From Verrucomicrobiia bacterium (GTDB taxonomy: Bacteria; Verrucomicrobiota; Verrucomicrobiia; Verrucomicrobiales; Akkermansiaceae): DNA of 19,673 nt. Shown here in pieces: positions 7,600 through 14,475 of this stretch. Below the pieces are notes generated by a model. The model saw only the letters and a list, made by a program, of their open reading frames with translations, was not told the DNA's origin and did no database searches. The DNA lies in the NCBI GenBank assembly GCA_947460915.1, contig CANHKJ010000026.1, positions 1 through 19,673 on the forward strand, read 5' to 3'. Each line of letters opens with the position of its first letter. Within the stretch, counting starts at the first letter, position 1. The position numbers were made by a program, and so were the translations under genes.

Positions 7600-10284
7600 A
7601 TGTCATGTGTGCGGAAACTTTTACTTATGAAATTCTCTCCAGTGCGTTGGATCATATTCTCGTTAGTGCTGGCAGCTTGTGCTCTGCTGGTATTTGTTAA
7701 TTGTGTTTCCTCGGGCGACCCTGGTCTCCATCTTGGCGAGGGTGTAAAAGAGGCCACTAGCCGCTTGGCGATTACGGAAGTAATTGCGGATGAACATCAG
7801 CCAATCTTTGATATCGCTGGAATTCGATATCGCATGTCTTTGGATCAGATCGTTGTCGCTGATGTCGACGGGAGAGAATCTGACATATCCCTTAATCCAC
7901 CTGCTTCGCGTAGTTCTCTTGCTGCGCGTAGTCAGCAACTTGCCAAGGGCAGAAAATGGTATCCGATTCTCATGCCAGAAGGCTTAGGCGATCATGGTGC
8001 CGCGCGCTGTTTGGTCACGACCGAGATCACCATTCAGCTTCCGCCAAGCACCACAGCTCAGCAAGTCGTAAAGCAAAGCGGACTGGTATTGAAAGCGGAA
8101 CCATCTTACGCTCCTGGGTTCGCCATTTTTTCTGCAGCCGATCCTGTGCAAGCTTTGGAAATCTCGCAACGTCTCGCTCTAACCAGTGACTACCCCTTGG
8201 TGGAAATTCAGCTTGCGAAGAAACAAAGCAAACGCTCTCTGCCCAATGATCCTTTGCTGGCATCCCAGTGGCATTTGAAGTTTCAAAATCAAGCGAGTGC
8301 TGTGGCTGATACTGATGTGAATGTGGAAAATGCATGGCTCTTCGGTGAAGTGGGCGGCGTGCGTGGTGCGGGGATACGCATTGGTATTGTCGATGATGGC
8401 GTGCAGACAAATCACCCTGATCTTGTTGCTAATATAGATTCTGAAAATGATAAAGATTGGAATAGCAATGACAATGATGCGAATCCCGCGCTTTTTGACG
8501 ATGTTCATGGCACATCATGTGCAGGGAATGCGGCGGCGCGTGGCAATAACGGCATCGGCGTGACAGGTACTGCTCCCGAGGCAACTCTTGTCGGACTGCG
8601 TTTGATCTCTGGCTCCACGACTGATACCATGGAGGCTGAGGCAATGGCCTATCGTAACGACATCATTCACATCAAAAGCAATAGCTGGGGTCCTTCAGAT
8701 GATGGTTACACAATGGAGGAGCCAGGTCCTCTGACCAAGGCTGCATTGCAAACCGCAACGACGAGTGGACGAAGCAATCGAGGAACCATTTTTCTCTGGG
8801 CTGGCGGCAATGGTGGATACTCAAATGGGCAAGTGGACAACTCGAATTTCGATGGATACGCAAATTCGATATACACCATCGCCATCGGTGCATTGGATAG
8901 CAAAATGCGCCGTGCCGAATACAGCGAGCGTGGCAGCAATCTTGTCGTAGTGTCCCCGTCTGATGGAGCATCGGATACTCTCGCTATTACCACGACCGAT
9001 CGCACGGGGAGCCTAGGCTATAGCACCACTGATTACGCAACTGATTTTGGCGGAACCTCATCTGCGACTCCTACTGCGGCTGGTATCGTGGCGTTGATGT
9101 TAGAAAAAAATCCCAATCTCGGCTGGCGTGATGTGCAGGAAGTTCTCATTCGTTCAGCAAAAAAAATCAACCCTAGTGAAGCTGAATGGGCGCTGAATAG
9201 TGCGGGCTATCATTTCAATCACAACTATGGAGCTGGCTTAATCGATGCCACGGCAGCAGTCAATCTCGCGGCGAGTTGGGTCAATCGCCCTGCGCGCGTA
9301 ACTCCGATTGTATCCTCTCAAACTGGGTTGGGCGCTAATATACCTGATGGCAATGCATTGGGCGTTACTCGTAGTTTCGTTGTTCCGAACAATTTACGTG
9401 TTGAGCAAGTGACGGTGAAAGTAAATATTACGCACAACTACCGTGGTGATATCGCAGTGACCTTGATTTCACCTTCCGGCATGGCTAGCAAACTCGCTGA
9501 AATGCGCCCAGATGATAGTGAGAATCATTTTTCAAATTGGACCTTTAGCTCAGTGAGGCATTGGGGCGAGTTATCGCAGGGCACATGGACATTGCGTGTG
9601 GCGGACCTCGATGCGGGAACCACGGGTATATTGCAATCAGCAGAATTGCAAATTTACGGAAGCAGTCTGGTAGCCCCCCAAGTCAATATCGCCAGCCCAG
9701 CCAATCAACAGATTGTATTGCAAAATCAACCCGTGAATATCTCTGTCAATGCCACAGGAAATATCGATCATGTCGATCTGAAACTCAATGGAGTAGTAAT
9801 TGCTACAGACTCAAGCGCTCCTTTTACCTTTGTGCAAAATCCGTCGCAGCCCAATCCCATCTACACTGCGGTAGCCGTTGATAGCATTCACCTGACAAGC
9901 ACGTCCCAACCCGTATCGTTGCAAGTAGTGAGTCCCTACCAATTGTGGGTCAGTGGCTTCCCCCAACTAACGAACAACTTAGCATCAGCCGATCCTGATG
10001 GCGATGGCCTAACGAACGAACAAGAATTCGCCGCGCAAACCGATCCTAGTAATGCTACTTCGGTTCTGAAAATTCTCAACTTTTCCCGCAACACCGCAGG
10101 CACGCAGGCAACCATCACTTGGCAAAGCGTCAACGGCGTGAGCTATCAACTGCAGAAATCGGAAAATTTAAGCGCGTGGAATGACGTCGGAGCCGTCATA
10201 TCCGCTACCAATACGACGACTTCGCTGACCTTTTCTACCTCGACTGCATCGCGTCAATTCTTCCGCATTCGCACGGCACCTTGA
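7600..10284 (+). CDS. Secreted kexin/furin-like subtilisin (S8) protease with P domain and Ig-like domain
   Basis: Predicted secreted or surface serine endopeptidase, 894 residues. N-terminus: a hydrophobic signal (WIIFSLVLAACALLVFVNC) with a lipobox-like LAAC ending at Cys27, so either a lipoprotein or a signal-anchor; ATG 7627 (Met10) is an equally good start. Residues about 45-212 are a propeptide ending in a dibasic KQSKR. The catalytic domain (about 213-560) has Asp265 (IGIVDDGVQTNHPDL), His303 (DVHGTSCAG), oxyanion Asn404 (AGGNGG) and Ser487 (GGTSSATPTAAGIVAL). A proprotein-convertase P domain follows (about 590-687, with HNYRGDIAVTLISPSG and LSQGTWTLRVADL), then an Ig-like domain (about 692-777), a calcium-binding-type loop DPDGDGLTNEQE (798-809) and a C-terminal beta module ending SRQFFRIR. 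Substrate unknown. The stop abuts the stop of the convergent exporter gene. Confidence 0.92.
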   Translation: MSCVRKLLLMKFSPVRWIIFSLVLAACALLVFVNCVSSGDPGLHLGEGVKEATSRLAITEVIADEHQPIFDIAGIRYRMSLDQIVVADVDGRESDISLNPPASRSSLAARSQQLAKGRKWYPILMPEGLGDHGAARCLVTTEITIQLPPSTTAQQVVKQSGLVLKAEPSYAPGFAIFSAADPVQALEISQRLALTSDYPLVEIQLAKKQSKRSLPNDPLLASQWHLKFQNQASAVADTDVNVENAWLFGEVGGVRGAGIRIGIVDDGVQTNHPDLVANIDSENDKDWNSNDNDANPALFDDVHGTSCAGNAAARGNNGIGVTGTAPEATLVGLRLISGSTTDTMEAEAMAYRNDIIHIKSNSWGPSDDGYTMEEPGPLTKAALQTATTSGRSNRGTIFLWAGGNGGYSNGQVDNSNFDGYANSIYTIAIGALDSKMRRAEYSERGSNLVVVSPSDGASDTLAITTTDRTGSLGYSTTDYATDFGGTSSATPTAAGIVALMLEKNPNLGWRDVQEVLIRSAKKINPSEAEWALNSAGYHFNHNYGAGLIDATAAVNLAASWVNRPARVTPIVSSQTGLGANIPDGNALGVTRSFVVPNNLRVEQVTVKVNITHNYRGDIAVTLISPSGMASKLAEMRPDDSENHFSNWTFSSVRHWGELSQGTWTLRVADLDAGTTGILQSAELQIYGSSLVAPQVNIASPANQQIVLQNQPVNISVNATGNIDHVDLKLNGVVIATDSSAPFTFVQNPSQPNPIYTAVAVDSIHLTSTSQPVSLQVVSPYQLWVSGFPQLTNNLASADPDGDGLTNEQEFAAQTDPSNATSVLKILNFSRNTAGTQATITWQSVNGVSYQLQKSENLSAWNDVGAVISATNTTTSLTFSTSTASRQFFRIRTAP

Positions 10285-12015
10285 TTATTCCTTTTCTGGC
10301 AAAAAGGATTTTTTGCAAAGCTCTGCGTATTTGCCATTCCGAGTAAGTAGCTCGTTGTGAGTTCCTTGCTCGATGACTTTTCCGCCATCCAACACATAGA
10401 TGACATCAGCGTTTTGGATCGTTGATAAGCGGTGGGCAATCACAAATGAAGTGCGGTTTTTCATCAAATGATCCAGCGCGGATTGGATCAAACGCTCGGT
10501 CTCCGAGTCCACGGAGGCCGTGGCCTCGTCGAGCAAAAGAATCGGCGCATTCTTGAGCAGCGAGCGCGCGATCGAGAGGCGTTGCTTTTCTCCTCCGGAC
10601 AATTTCACGCCGCGCTCGCCGACATTGGTGTCGAGCAGTTGCGGCAATTCCTTTACAAAAGGCGCAGCATGTGCAGCTTCTAACGCATTCCACATTTCCT
10701 CATCGCTGGCATCCCGTTTGGCCAATTGCAGATTCTCGCGCACAGTGCCATTAAACAGGAAAGCTTCCTGCGTTACGTAGCCCATGCGATCTCGTAGCGA
10801 TGCTTTCGATAGAGATGAGAGCTCAATGTCATCCATCGTAATGCGTCCACTGGTGGTTTCGTAAAATCGCGCTAGCAGCGAGAGAATGGTGGTCTTGCCA
10901 GCACCCGTTGGTCCGACGAGAGCTACGGTCTGCCCAGGCTTGGCCTCGAGGGTGACATTTACGAGCGTAGGCTGATTCTGATAAGAGAAACTCACATTCT
11001 CAAAGCGAACATGGCCACGCAGATCCGCAGGCAGCTCTGCTCCGTGGTTAGCGTTGACTTCATCGTCGGTGTCCATGATCTCAAAGACCCGATCAGCTGC
11101 TGCACGACCCGAGAGAATCATTTGATTGAGCGAGTTGAGTCGATCAATTGGTTCATAGAATAGCGACAGGAAAAGCAGGAAGCCGGTAAACGAACCTAAC
11201 GAAAGTGTTCCATTCATCACCGCACGACCACCGAAAGCCAGCACCAGCACATAGCCTGTCATCCGCAGTAATGACATCCCGGGCGAATACAGTGCCCACC
11301 ACTTCATCATCCGCAAGTTGGCTTTGCGCAGAATATCGGAGAAACGGTTGAATCGAGCAAGCTCTTCTCTCTCGGCAGCATAGGCTTTGATTTGGCGGAT
11401 GCCGGAAATGTTGTCGTGCAGCAAGGCATTCAGATCCGATGAGGCATCGCGTTGGTTTTTATAGCGGTCACGACCTTTGGTGGAGTAAAACCACGCACCC
11501 ACCGCGAGAAATGGCACCGGCAGCGTCGCCCATAGTGCTACCGTCGGATTCAAGATAAACAAAAACACGCCCACGCCAAGAACCTGCAAGAGCGCAACCA
11601 AGCCTTGCTCGATTCCGTCAATTAGCACTCGCTCCATGTTGGTGACATCTTCTACCACTCGTGTCATCACATCGCCTGTGCGTTTCGTATCAAACCACCG
11701 CAGCGGGAGGCGTTGGATTTTTTCATAAAGATCCGAGCGAATGTCAAAAATCACTTTTTGCTCGAAGGTATTGTTCACCATGATCCGCAAGCTATTCAGG
11801 CCGTCTTTCAGCAAGAAACCCACGAAGGCTAGTGCGATCCAGAAGCCGAATTCTGTGTGCCGTTCGGGGTGGGGGATGATGTTATCGATGACATGACGCG
11901 TCGCATTTGGGAAAACAAAGGTCGCTAGTGTCATACCAATCGCGCATCCGAGCTGGGCAAATGCGTGAAAAGGATACTGTTTCAGGTAGGAAAATACGCG
12001 CAAAATGGACTTCAT
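10285..12015 (-). CDS. ABC-type exporter, fused permease and ATPase (MsbA-like family)
   Basis: Half-size ABC exporter (576 residues) expected to act as a homodimer in the inner membrane. The N-terminal transmembrane domain (about 1-310) has around six hydrophobic segments and the coupling-region signatures typical of the MsbA/LmrA group (LPLRWFDTKRTGDVMTRVVE, 103-122). The nucleotide-binding domain has Walker A GPTGAGKTT (368-376), Q-loop Gln416, signature LSGGEKQRLSIAR (472-484), Walker B ILLLDEATASVDSE (492-505) and His528 (IAHRLST). All catalytic residues are intact. Length and order match MsbA lipid A flippases, and an LPS export cluster lies nearby, but many exporters of drugs, lipids or peptides share this architecture, so the substrate is open. 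The gene runs against the protease and diverges from the coiled-coil gene pair. Confidence 0.93.
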   Translation of the reverse strand: MKSILRVFSYLKQYPFHAFAQLGCAIGMTLATFVFPNATRHVIDNIIPHPERHTEFGFWIALAFVGFLLKDGLNSLRIMVNNTFEQKVIFDIRSDLYEKIQRLPLRWFDTKRTGDVMTRVVEDVTNMERVLIDGIEQGLVALLQVLGVGVFLFILNPTVALWATLPVPFLAVGAWFYSTKGRDRYKNQRDASSDLNALLHDNISGIRQIKAYAAEREELARFNRFSDILRKANLRMMKWWALYSPGMSLLRMTGYVLVLAFGGRAVMNGTLSLGSFTGFLLFLSLFYEPIDRLNSLNQMILSGRAAADRVFEIMDTDDEVNANHGAELPADLRGHVRFENVSFSYQNQPTLVNVTLEAKPGQTVALVGPTGAGKTTILSLLARFYETTSGRITMDDIELSSLSKASLRDRMGYVTQEAFLFNGTVRENLQLAKRDASDEEMWNALEAAHAAPFVKELPQLLDTNVGERGVKLSGGEKQRLSIARSLLKNAPILLLDEATASVDSETERLIQSALDHLMKNRTSFVIAHRLSTIQNADVIYVLDGGKVIEQGTHNELLTRNGKYAELCKKSFLPEKE

Positions 12016-12045
12016 CTGCGGAATTGATGGCCTTTTGTGATTGCT

Positions 12046-12072
12046 TTGTAAAGTCGTGATGCAATTTTACAA
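12046..12072. repeat. Inverted repeat in the divergent region
   Basis: TTGTAAA (12046-12052) and TTTACAA (12066-12072) form a perfect 7-base inverted repeat with a 13-base spacer. It sits about 30 bases upstream of the ABC exporter start and about 95 bases upstream of the coiled-coil gene. It could be a regulator site for either gene; the AT-rich composition makes chance a real alternative. Confidence 0.3.
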
Positions 12073-12128
12073 TTTTCCTGTTGCGCTCCCCCCTGAATTC
12101 CACTTAGTCTCGCCCGCAGATCACCGAT

Positions 12129-12159
12129 TCACATCTCAGCAATCACATCTAAGTAAAAT
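12129..12159 (+). promoter_or_regulatory. Possible promoter region of the coiled-coil gene pair: direct repeat plus -10-like box
   Basis: TCACATCT occurs twice in direct orientation with a 14-base period (12129-12136 and 12143-12150). Four bases on is TAAAAT (12154-12159), 5 of 6 to a -10 box, only five bases before the ATG. No good -35 box lies at the proper distance. If the -10 is real the transcript would be leaderless and the repeat would be an activator site; both points are speculative. Confidence 0.25.
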
Positions 12160-12164
12160 ACCCT

Positions 12165-13106
12165 ATGCAGACTACTCTTGGAATCCTAACAGCACTTGTG
12201 CTCGCCGTATCCGCATTTCTCGGATATTCAAACTGGGGCGCGTATAAGGAAAAAATCGCGGACCGTCAGAAGGAAGAGAACACTCGCGACAACACGCTTC
12301 GTCCTAAACTGAAAAGTACACTCGAAGAGCGTGACGAAACCAAAACTCAGAAAGAAGAGCAAATTGAACTCGCCAAGGCCAAAGGTGAAGAAGTTGTGGC
12401 TCAGCAAGCAAAAATTGACGCGCTGAAAAAAGATATCGCGGCCAAAGAAACACAAGTCAGCGAACAGAAAGTTGCTTTGGATGCTCTGAAGGAGCAGCTT
12501 AAGGAGATGGGTGACTTGAAAGAGCTTGCAGGTAAAATGAAGCGCATGAACGATGAACTCGTAGAGCTTCAATCCAACATCGATGTCTCCACTTCCAAAC
12601 TCAATAATATGATTGCGGAAAAAACTCGCACTGCCGCGATCGTTAAGTCCTACGAGGAAGAAAACGAATGGCGCAATGCGAACGTTTCCAATCCTAAGCT
12701 TGCCACTAAAATCAGCTCGATCTTTGATACCTACGGCTTTGTAACGTTGCCTGTTGGTAACAATGCTGGAGTCGTCGGTGGTTCCACTCTCGAAGTTGTG
12801 CGTGATGGTTCAGTCGTGGCGACACTCCTTGTCAAAACAGTTGAAGCAGGCACTGCCGCTGCGGAAATCGTTCCTGGCTCGGTTCAGGCTGACACCGTGC
12901 TGATTGTAGGTGATGAAATTCGCCCTGCCCTGGCCAAAAAAGCGGATCCCAAGCCCGCTGCCACTGTCGCTCCCGCTCCTGTAGAGGTCGACGCTACAAC
13001 AGCTGAAGATGCTGAGCCTGCCGCTGATGAAGCCGCTGCTGAGGAAACAGCACCTGCTGCCGAAGAAGATGCGGCCCCAGCTGCTGAAGCTGATCCATTT
13101 CAATAA
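12165..13106 (+). CDS. Membrane-anchored coiled-coil protein, first of a tandem paralogous pair
   Basis: Unrecognised 313-residue envelope protein. Residues 1-20 (MQTTLGILTALVLAVSAFLG) form a single membrane anchor or signal; about 28-170 is a long, highly charged heptad-like coiled coil; about 177-256 is a compact beta-rich domain (GFVTLPVGNNAGVVGGSTLE, then RDG at 213-215 and AEI at 233-235, ending VLIVGDEIRPA); and 257-313 is an Ala/Glu/Pro/Asp low-complexity acidic tail. The beta domain aligns without gaps over 59 residues with the same region of the next gene, marking a duplication. A vaguely similar pattern (Gly turn, V-x-R-D/E-G, closing GD-x-V) is seen in C-terminal domains of envelope proteins such as FlgT, but no flagellar gene is nearby. 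It probably spans the periplasm from the inner membrane. Codons are biased to GCT, GAA, AAA and CTT, suggesting high expression. Confidence 0.85.
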   Translation: MQTTLGILTALVLAVSAFLGYSNWGAYKEKIADRQKEENTRDNTLRPKLKSTLEERDETKTQKEEQIELAKAKGEEVVAQQAKIDALKKDIAAKETQVSEQKVALDALKEQLKEMGDLKELAGKMKRMNDELVELQSNIDVSTSKLNNMIAEKTRTAAIVKSYEEENEWRNANVSNPKLATKISSIFDTYGFVTLPVGNNAGVVGGSTLEVVRDGSVVATLLVKTVEAGTAAAEIVPGSVQADTVLIVGDEIRPALAKKADPKPAATVAPAPVEVDATTAEDAEPAADEAAAEETAPAAEEDAAPAAEADPFQ

Positions 13107-13144
13107 GCGCTCTTTCACTAACAAAAACCATTTCTCTATCAAAC

Positions 13145-13942
13145 ATGAAAGCAATTCTTAACATCCTCGTGATCGCCCTTTGCGGCGGCGGCATTTATTT
13201 TGCCCAACAAGCCAACGTGAAGCATCAGGAGCAAATCTCCCAGTGGGAAGCCGCTAAGGCCGACAACAAAAAACTTGGTGATAATATCAAAGCTGCTCAA
13301 GGTGAGCTTGCTACTGAGCAAGATGGTCTGGCTCAAGCCAAAACAGACTTCTCCGAAAAAGAAGCAGCGCTCGATGCTGCCAAATCCACGGAAAAAACCA
13401 TGCAACGTCAACTTGCTGAGAGCGAGGCTTTGCTCGAAGAACAAGCTGCTGAAATGAAGCAGCAACAGGATTTGATCACTGAAGCAGAAAAAATTCTTCC
13501 TGGTGTAACTGCTGAAAACATCGGTGAGAAAATTGCTGAGATTGAGCAAAACAAAAAAGATCAAACCAAGAAGCTTGAAGAGCTTGAAACCTTGGTTGCT
13601 TCTGCCACCAAAGATGTCTCCAAAAACAAGGAGAACATCGCTGACCTTGCTGCTCGTAAAGCCAAGCGCGACGAGAAGATCCGCAGCAATGCCAAAGAAG
13701 CTGTCATCACAGCTGTGGAAGCAGACTGGGGCTTTGTAGTGATCGGCGCCGGTAGCAATGTAGGCTTTACACCCCAAACTAAATTGCTCGTTAAGCGCGA
13801 TGGTGTTTTGATCGGTCGTATCAATCCAACTTCCATCGAGCCATCACAAACGATTGCCGAGATCGAAGCATCGAGCCTCGCTCCTGGCACTTCTATCCAA
13901 CCGGGTGACCGTGTGATTCTCGCCGTGCCTGCCGCGCGTTAA
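13145..13942 (+). CDS. Membrane-anchored coiled-coil protein, second of the tandem paralogous pair
   Basis: Unrecognised 265-residue paralogue of the preceding gene, 38 bases downstream. Residues 1-20 (MKAILNILVIALCGGGIYFA) are a membrane anchor or signal peptide; about 25-180 is a charged coiled coil with one Pro-Gly break near 119-120 (ILPGVTAENIGEKIAEIEQN); about 186-262 is the shared beta domain (WGFVVIGAGSNVGFTPQTKL, RDG at 218-220, AEI at 238-240, QPGDRVILAVPA). It lacks the acidic Ala/Glu tail of its partner. Equal spacing of the shared landmarks (offset exactly five residues) shows a conserved fold and suggests the two proteins form a hetero-oligomer through the coiled coils. The same GCT/GAA/AAA-rich codon use is seen. 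A strong intrinsic terminator lies about 30 bases after the stop. Function unknown. Confidence 0.86.
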   Translation: MKAILNILVIALCGGGIYFAQQANVKHQEQISQWEAAKADNKKLGDNIKAAQGELATEQDGLAQAKTDFSEKEAALDAAKSTEKTMQRQLAESEALLEEQAAEMKQQQDLITEAEKILPGVTAENIGEKIAEIEQNKKDQTKKLEELETLVASATKDVSKNKENIADLAARKAKRDEKIRSNAKEAVITAVEADWGFVVIGAGSNVGFTPQTKLLVKRDGVLIGRINPTSIEPSQTIAEIEASSLAPGTSIQPGDRVILAVPAAR

Positions 13943-13973
13943 TCTCTAGTTTTTCAGAAGACCAAAAATTTTC

Positions 13974-14005
13974 ACCTCTCGGACTTGCGTCCGGGAGGTT
14001 TTTTT
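13974..14005 (+). terminator. Intrinsic terminator of the coiled-coil gene pair
   Basis: An 11-base stem, ACCTCTCGGAC against GTCCGGGAGGT with one T-G wobble, closes a 4-base loop (TTGC) and is followed by seven consecutive T. It lies 31 bases after the second coiled-coil gene and just before the small lipoprotein gene, so that gene probably has its own promoter or depends on read-through. Confidence 0.9.
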
Positions 14006-14024
14006 GTATCATAGATCCACGCTT

Positions 14025-14207
14025 ATGAAATTGCTTCTCGCTACCGCTCTTCTAGTTTTGCCTTTTATTTCCATCACTTCTTGTGTCACTCAAGAAAAAG
14101 AGCGAAAAGCCGTGCCTCCTCAATCCAGCGCAAGTAAGATGCCATGGAATCGTCCGATGCCCGGTGAAGGTAGTGCCCAGTTCGGTGGCATGCTTGAGCG
14201 TCGCTAA
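14025..14207 (+). CDS. Small lipoprotein, 60 residues
   Basis: Short secreted lipoprotein of unknown role. The signal peptide is clear: MKLLLATALLVLPFISITSC with lipobox ITSC (Cys20). The mature part is about 40 residues: a charged segment (VTQEKERKAVPPQSS) and a Pro/Gly-rich tail (MPWNRPMPGEGSAQFGGMLE, then RR). The tail looks motif-like rather than random and may be the conserved part. The ATG at 14025 is chosen because an in-frame TTG further upstream lies inside the terminator T-run and would prepend seven residues before the signal. No Shine-Dalgarno sequence. Its position after the coiled-coil pair may be chance, since a terminator separates them. Confidence 0.75.
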   Translation: MKLLLATALLVLPFISITSCVTQEKERKAVPPQSSASKMPWNRPMPGEGSAQFGGMLERR

Positions 14208-14475
14208 TCAACTACGGATTCAACCTTGAAATCCGAAGTCTCGTTGAGCCTTCGTGCAAGCTAACCGCTGACACACTGAAGGCGGCTGATTTCTGAAAAG
14301 GTTGTGTTAGAACTGAGTTAACTACGGAACCGCAGATTTTTTGAGAGTGTAGATCGGCTAGGTCTGACGGATTTTGCCATGCAATCCGAATTCCAAAACG
14401 GATCGTTAACTCATTGCTTTTTCATAATCAGCGAAATGCCTGTGGAATCAGTGGTTCAATTTTTTCCTAGTATGA
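14208..14475. other. Intergenic region between two convergent genes
   Basis: This 268-base gap lies between the small lipoprotein and the cysteine desulfurase. No convincing gene is present. It contains a weak 6-base hairpin just after the lipoprotein stop (14215-14235, no T-run), a 9-base direct repeat AACTACGGA (14210-14218 and 14320-14328), and an inverted pair TGAGTTAAC/GTTAACTCA (14314-14322 and 14405-14413). A T-run at 14336-14341 has no good stem before it. Confidence 0.5.

Noticed and set aside
13139..13777. Open frame of 212 codons on the - strand opposite the second coiled-coil gene
   Set aside because: Phe/Leu/Ser-rich translation is what the reverse of a Lys/Glu/Ala coiled coil produces; no start context or homology.
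14215..14235. Hairpin CGGATT/AATCCG right after the lipoprotein stop as a terminator
   Set aside because: Only six base pairs, a 9-base loop, and no T-run on either strand.
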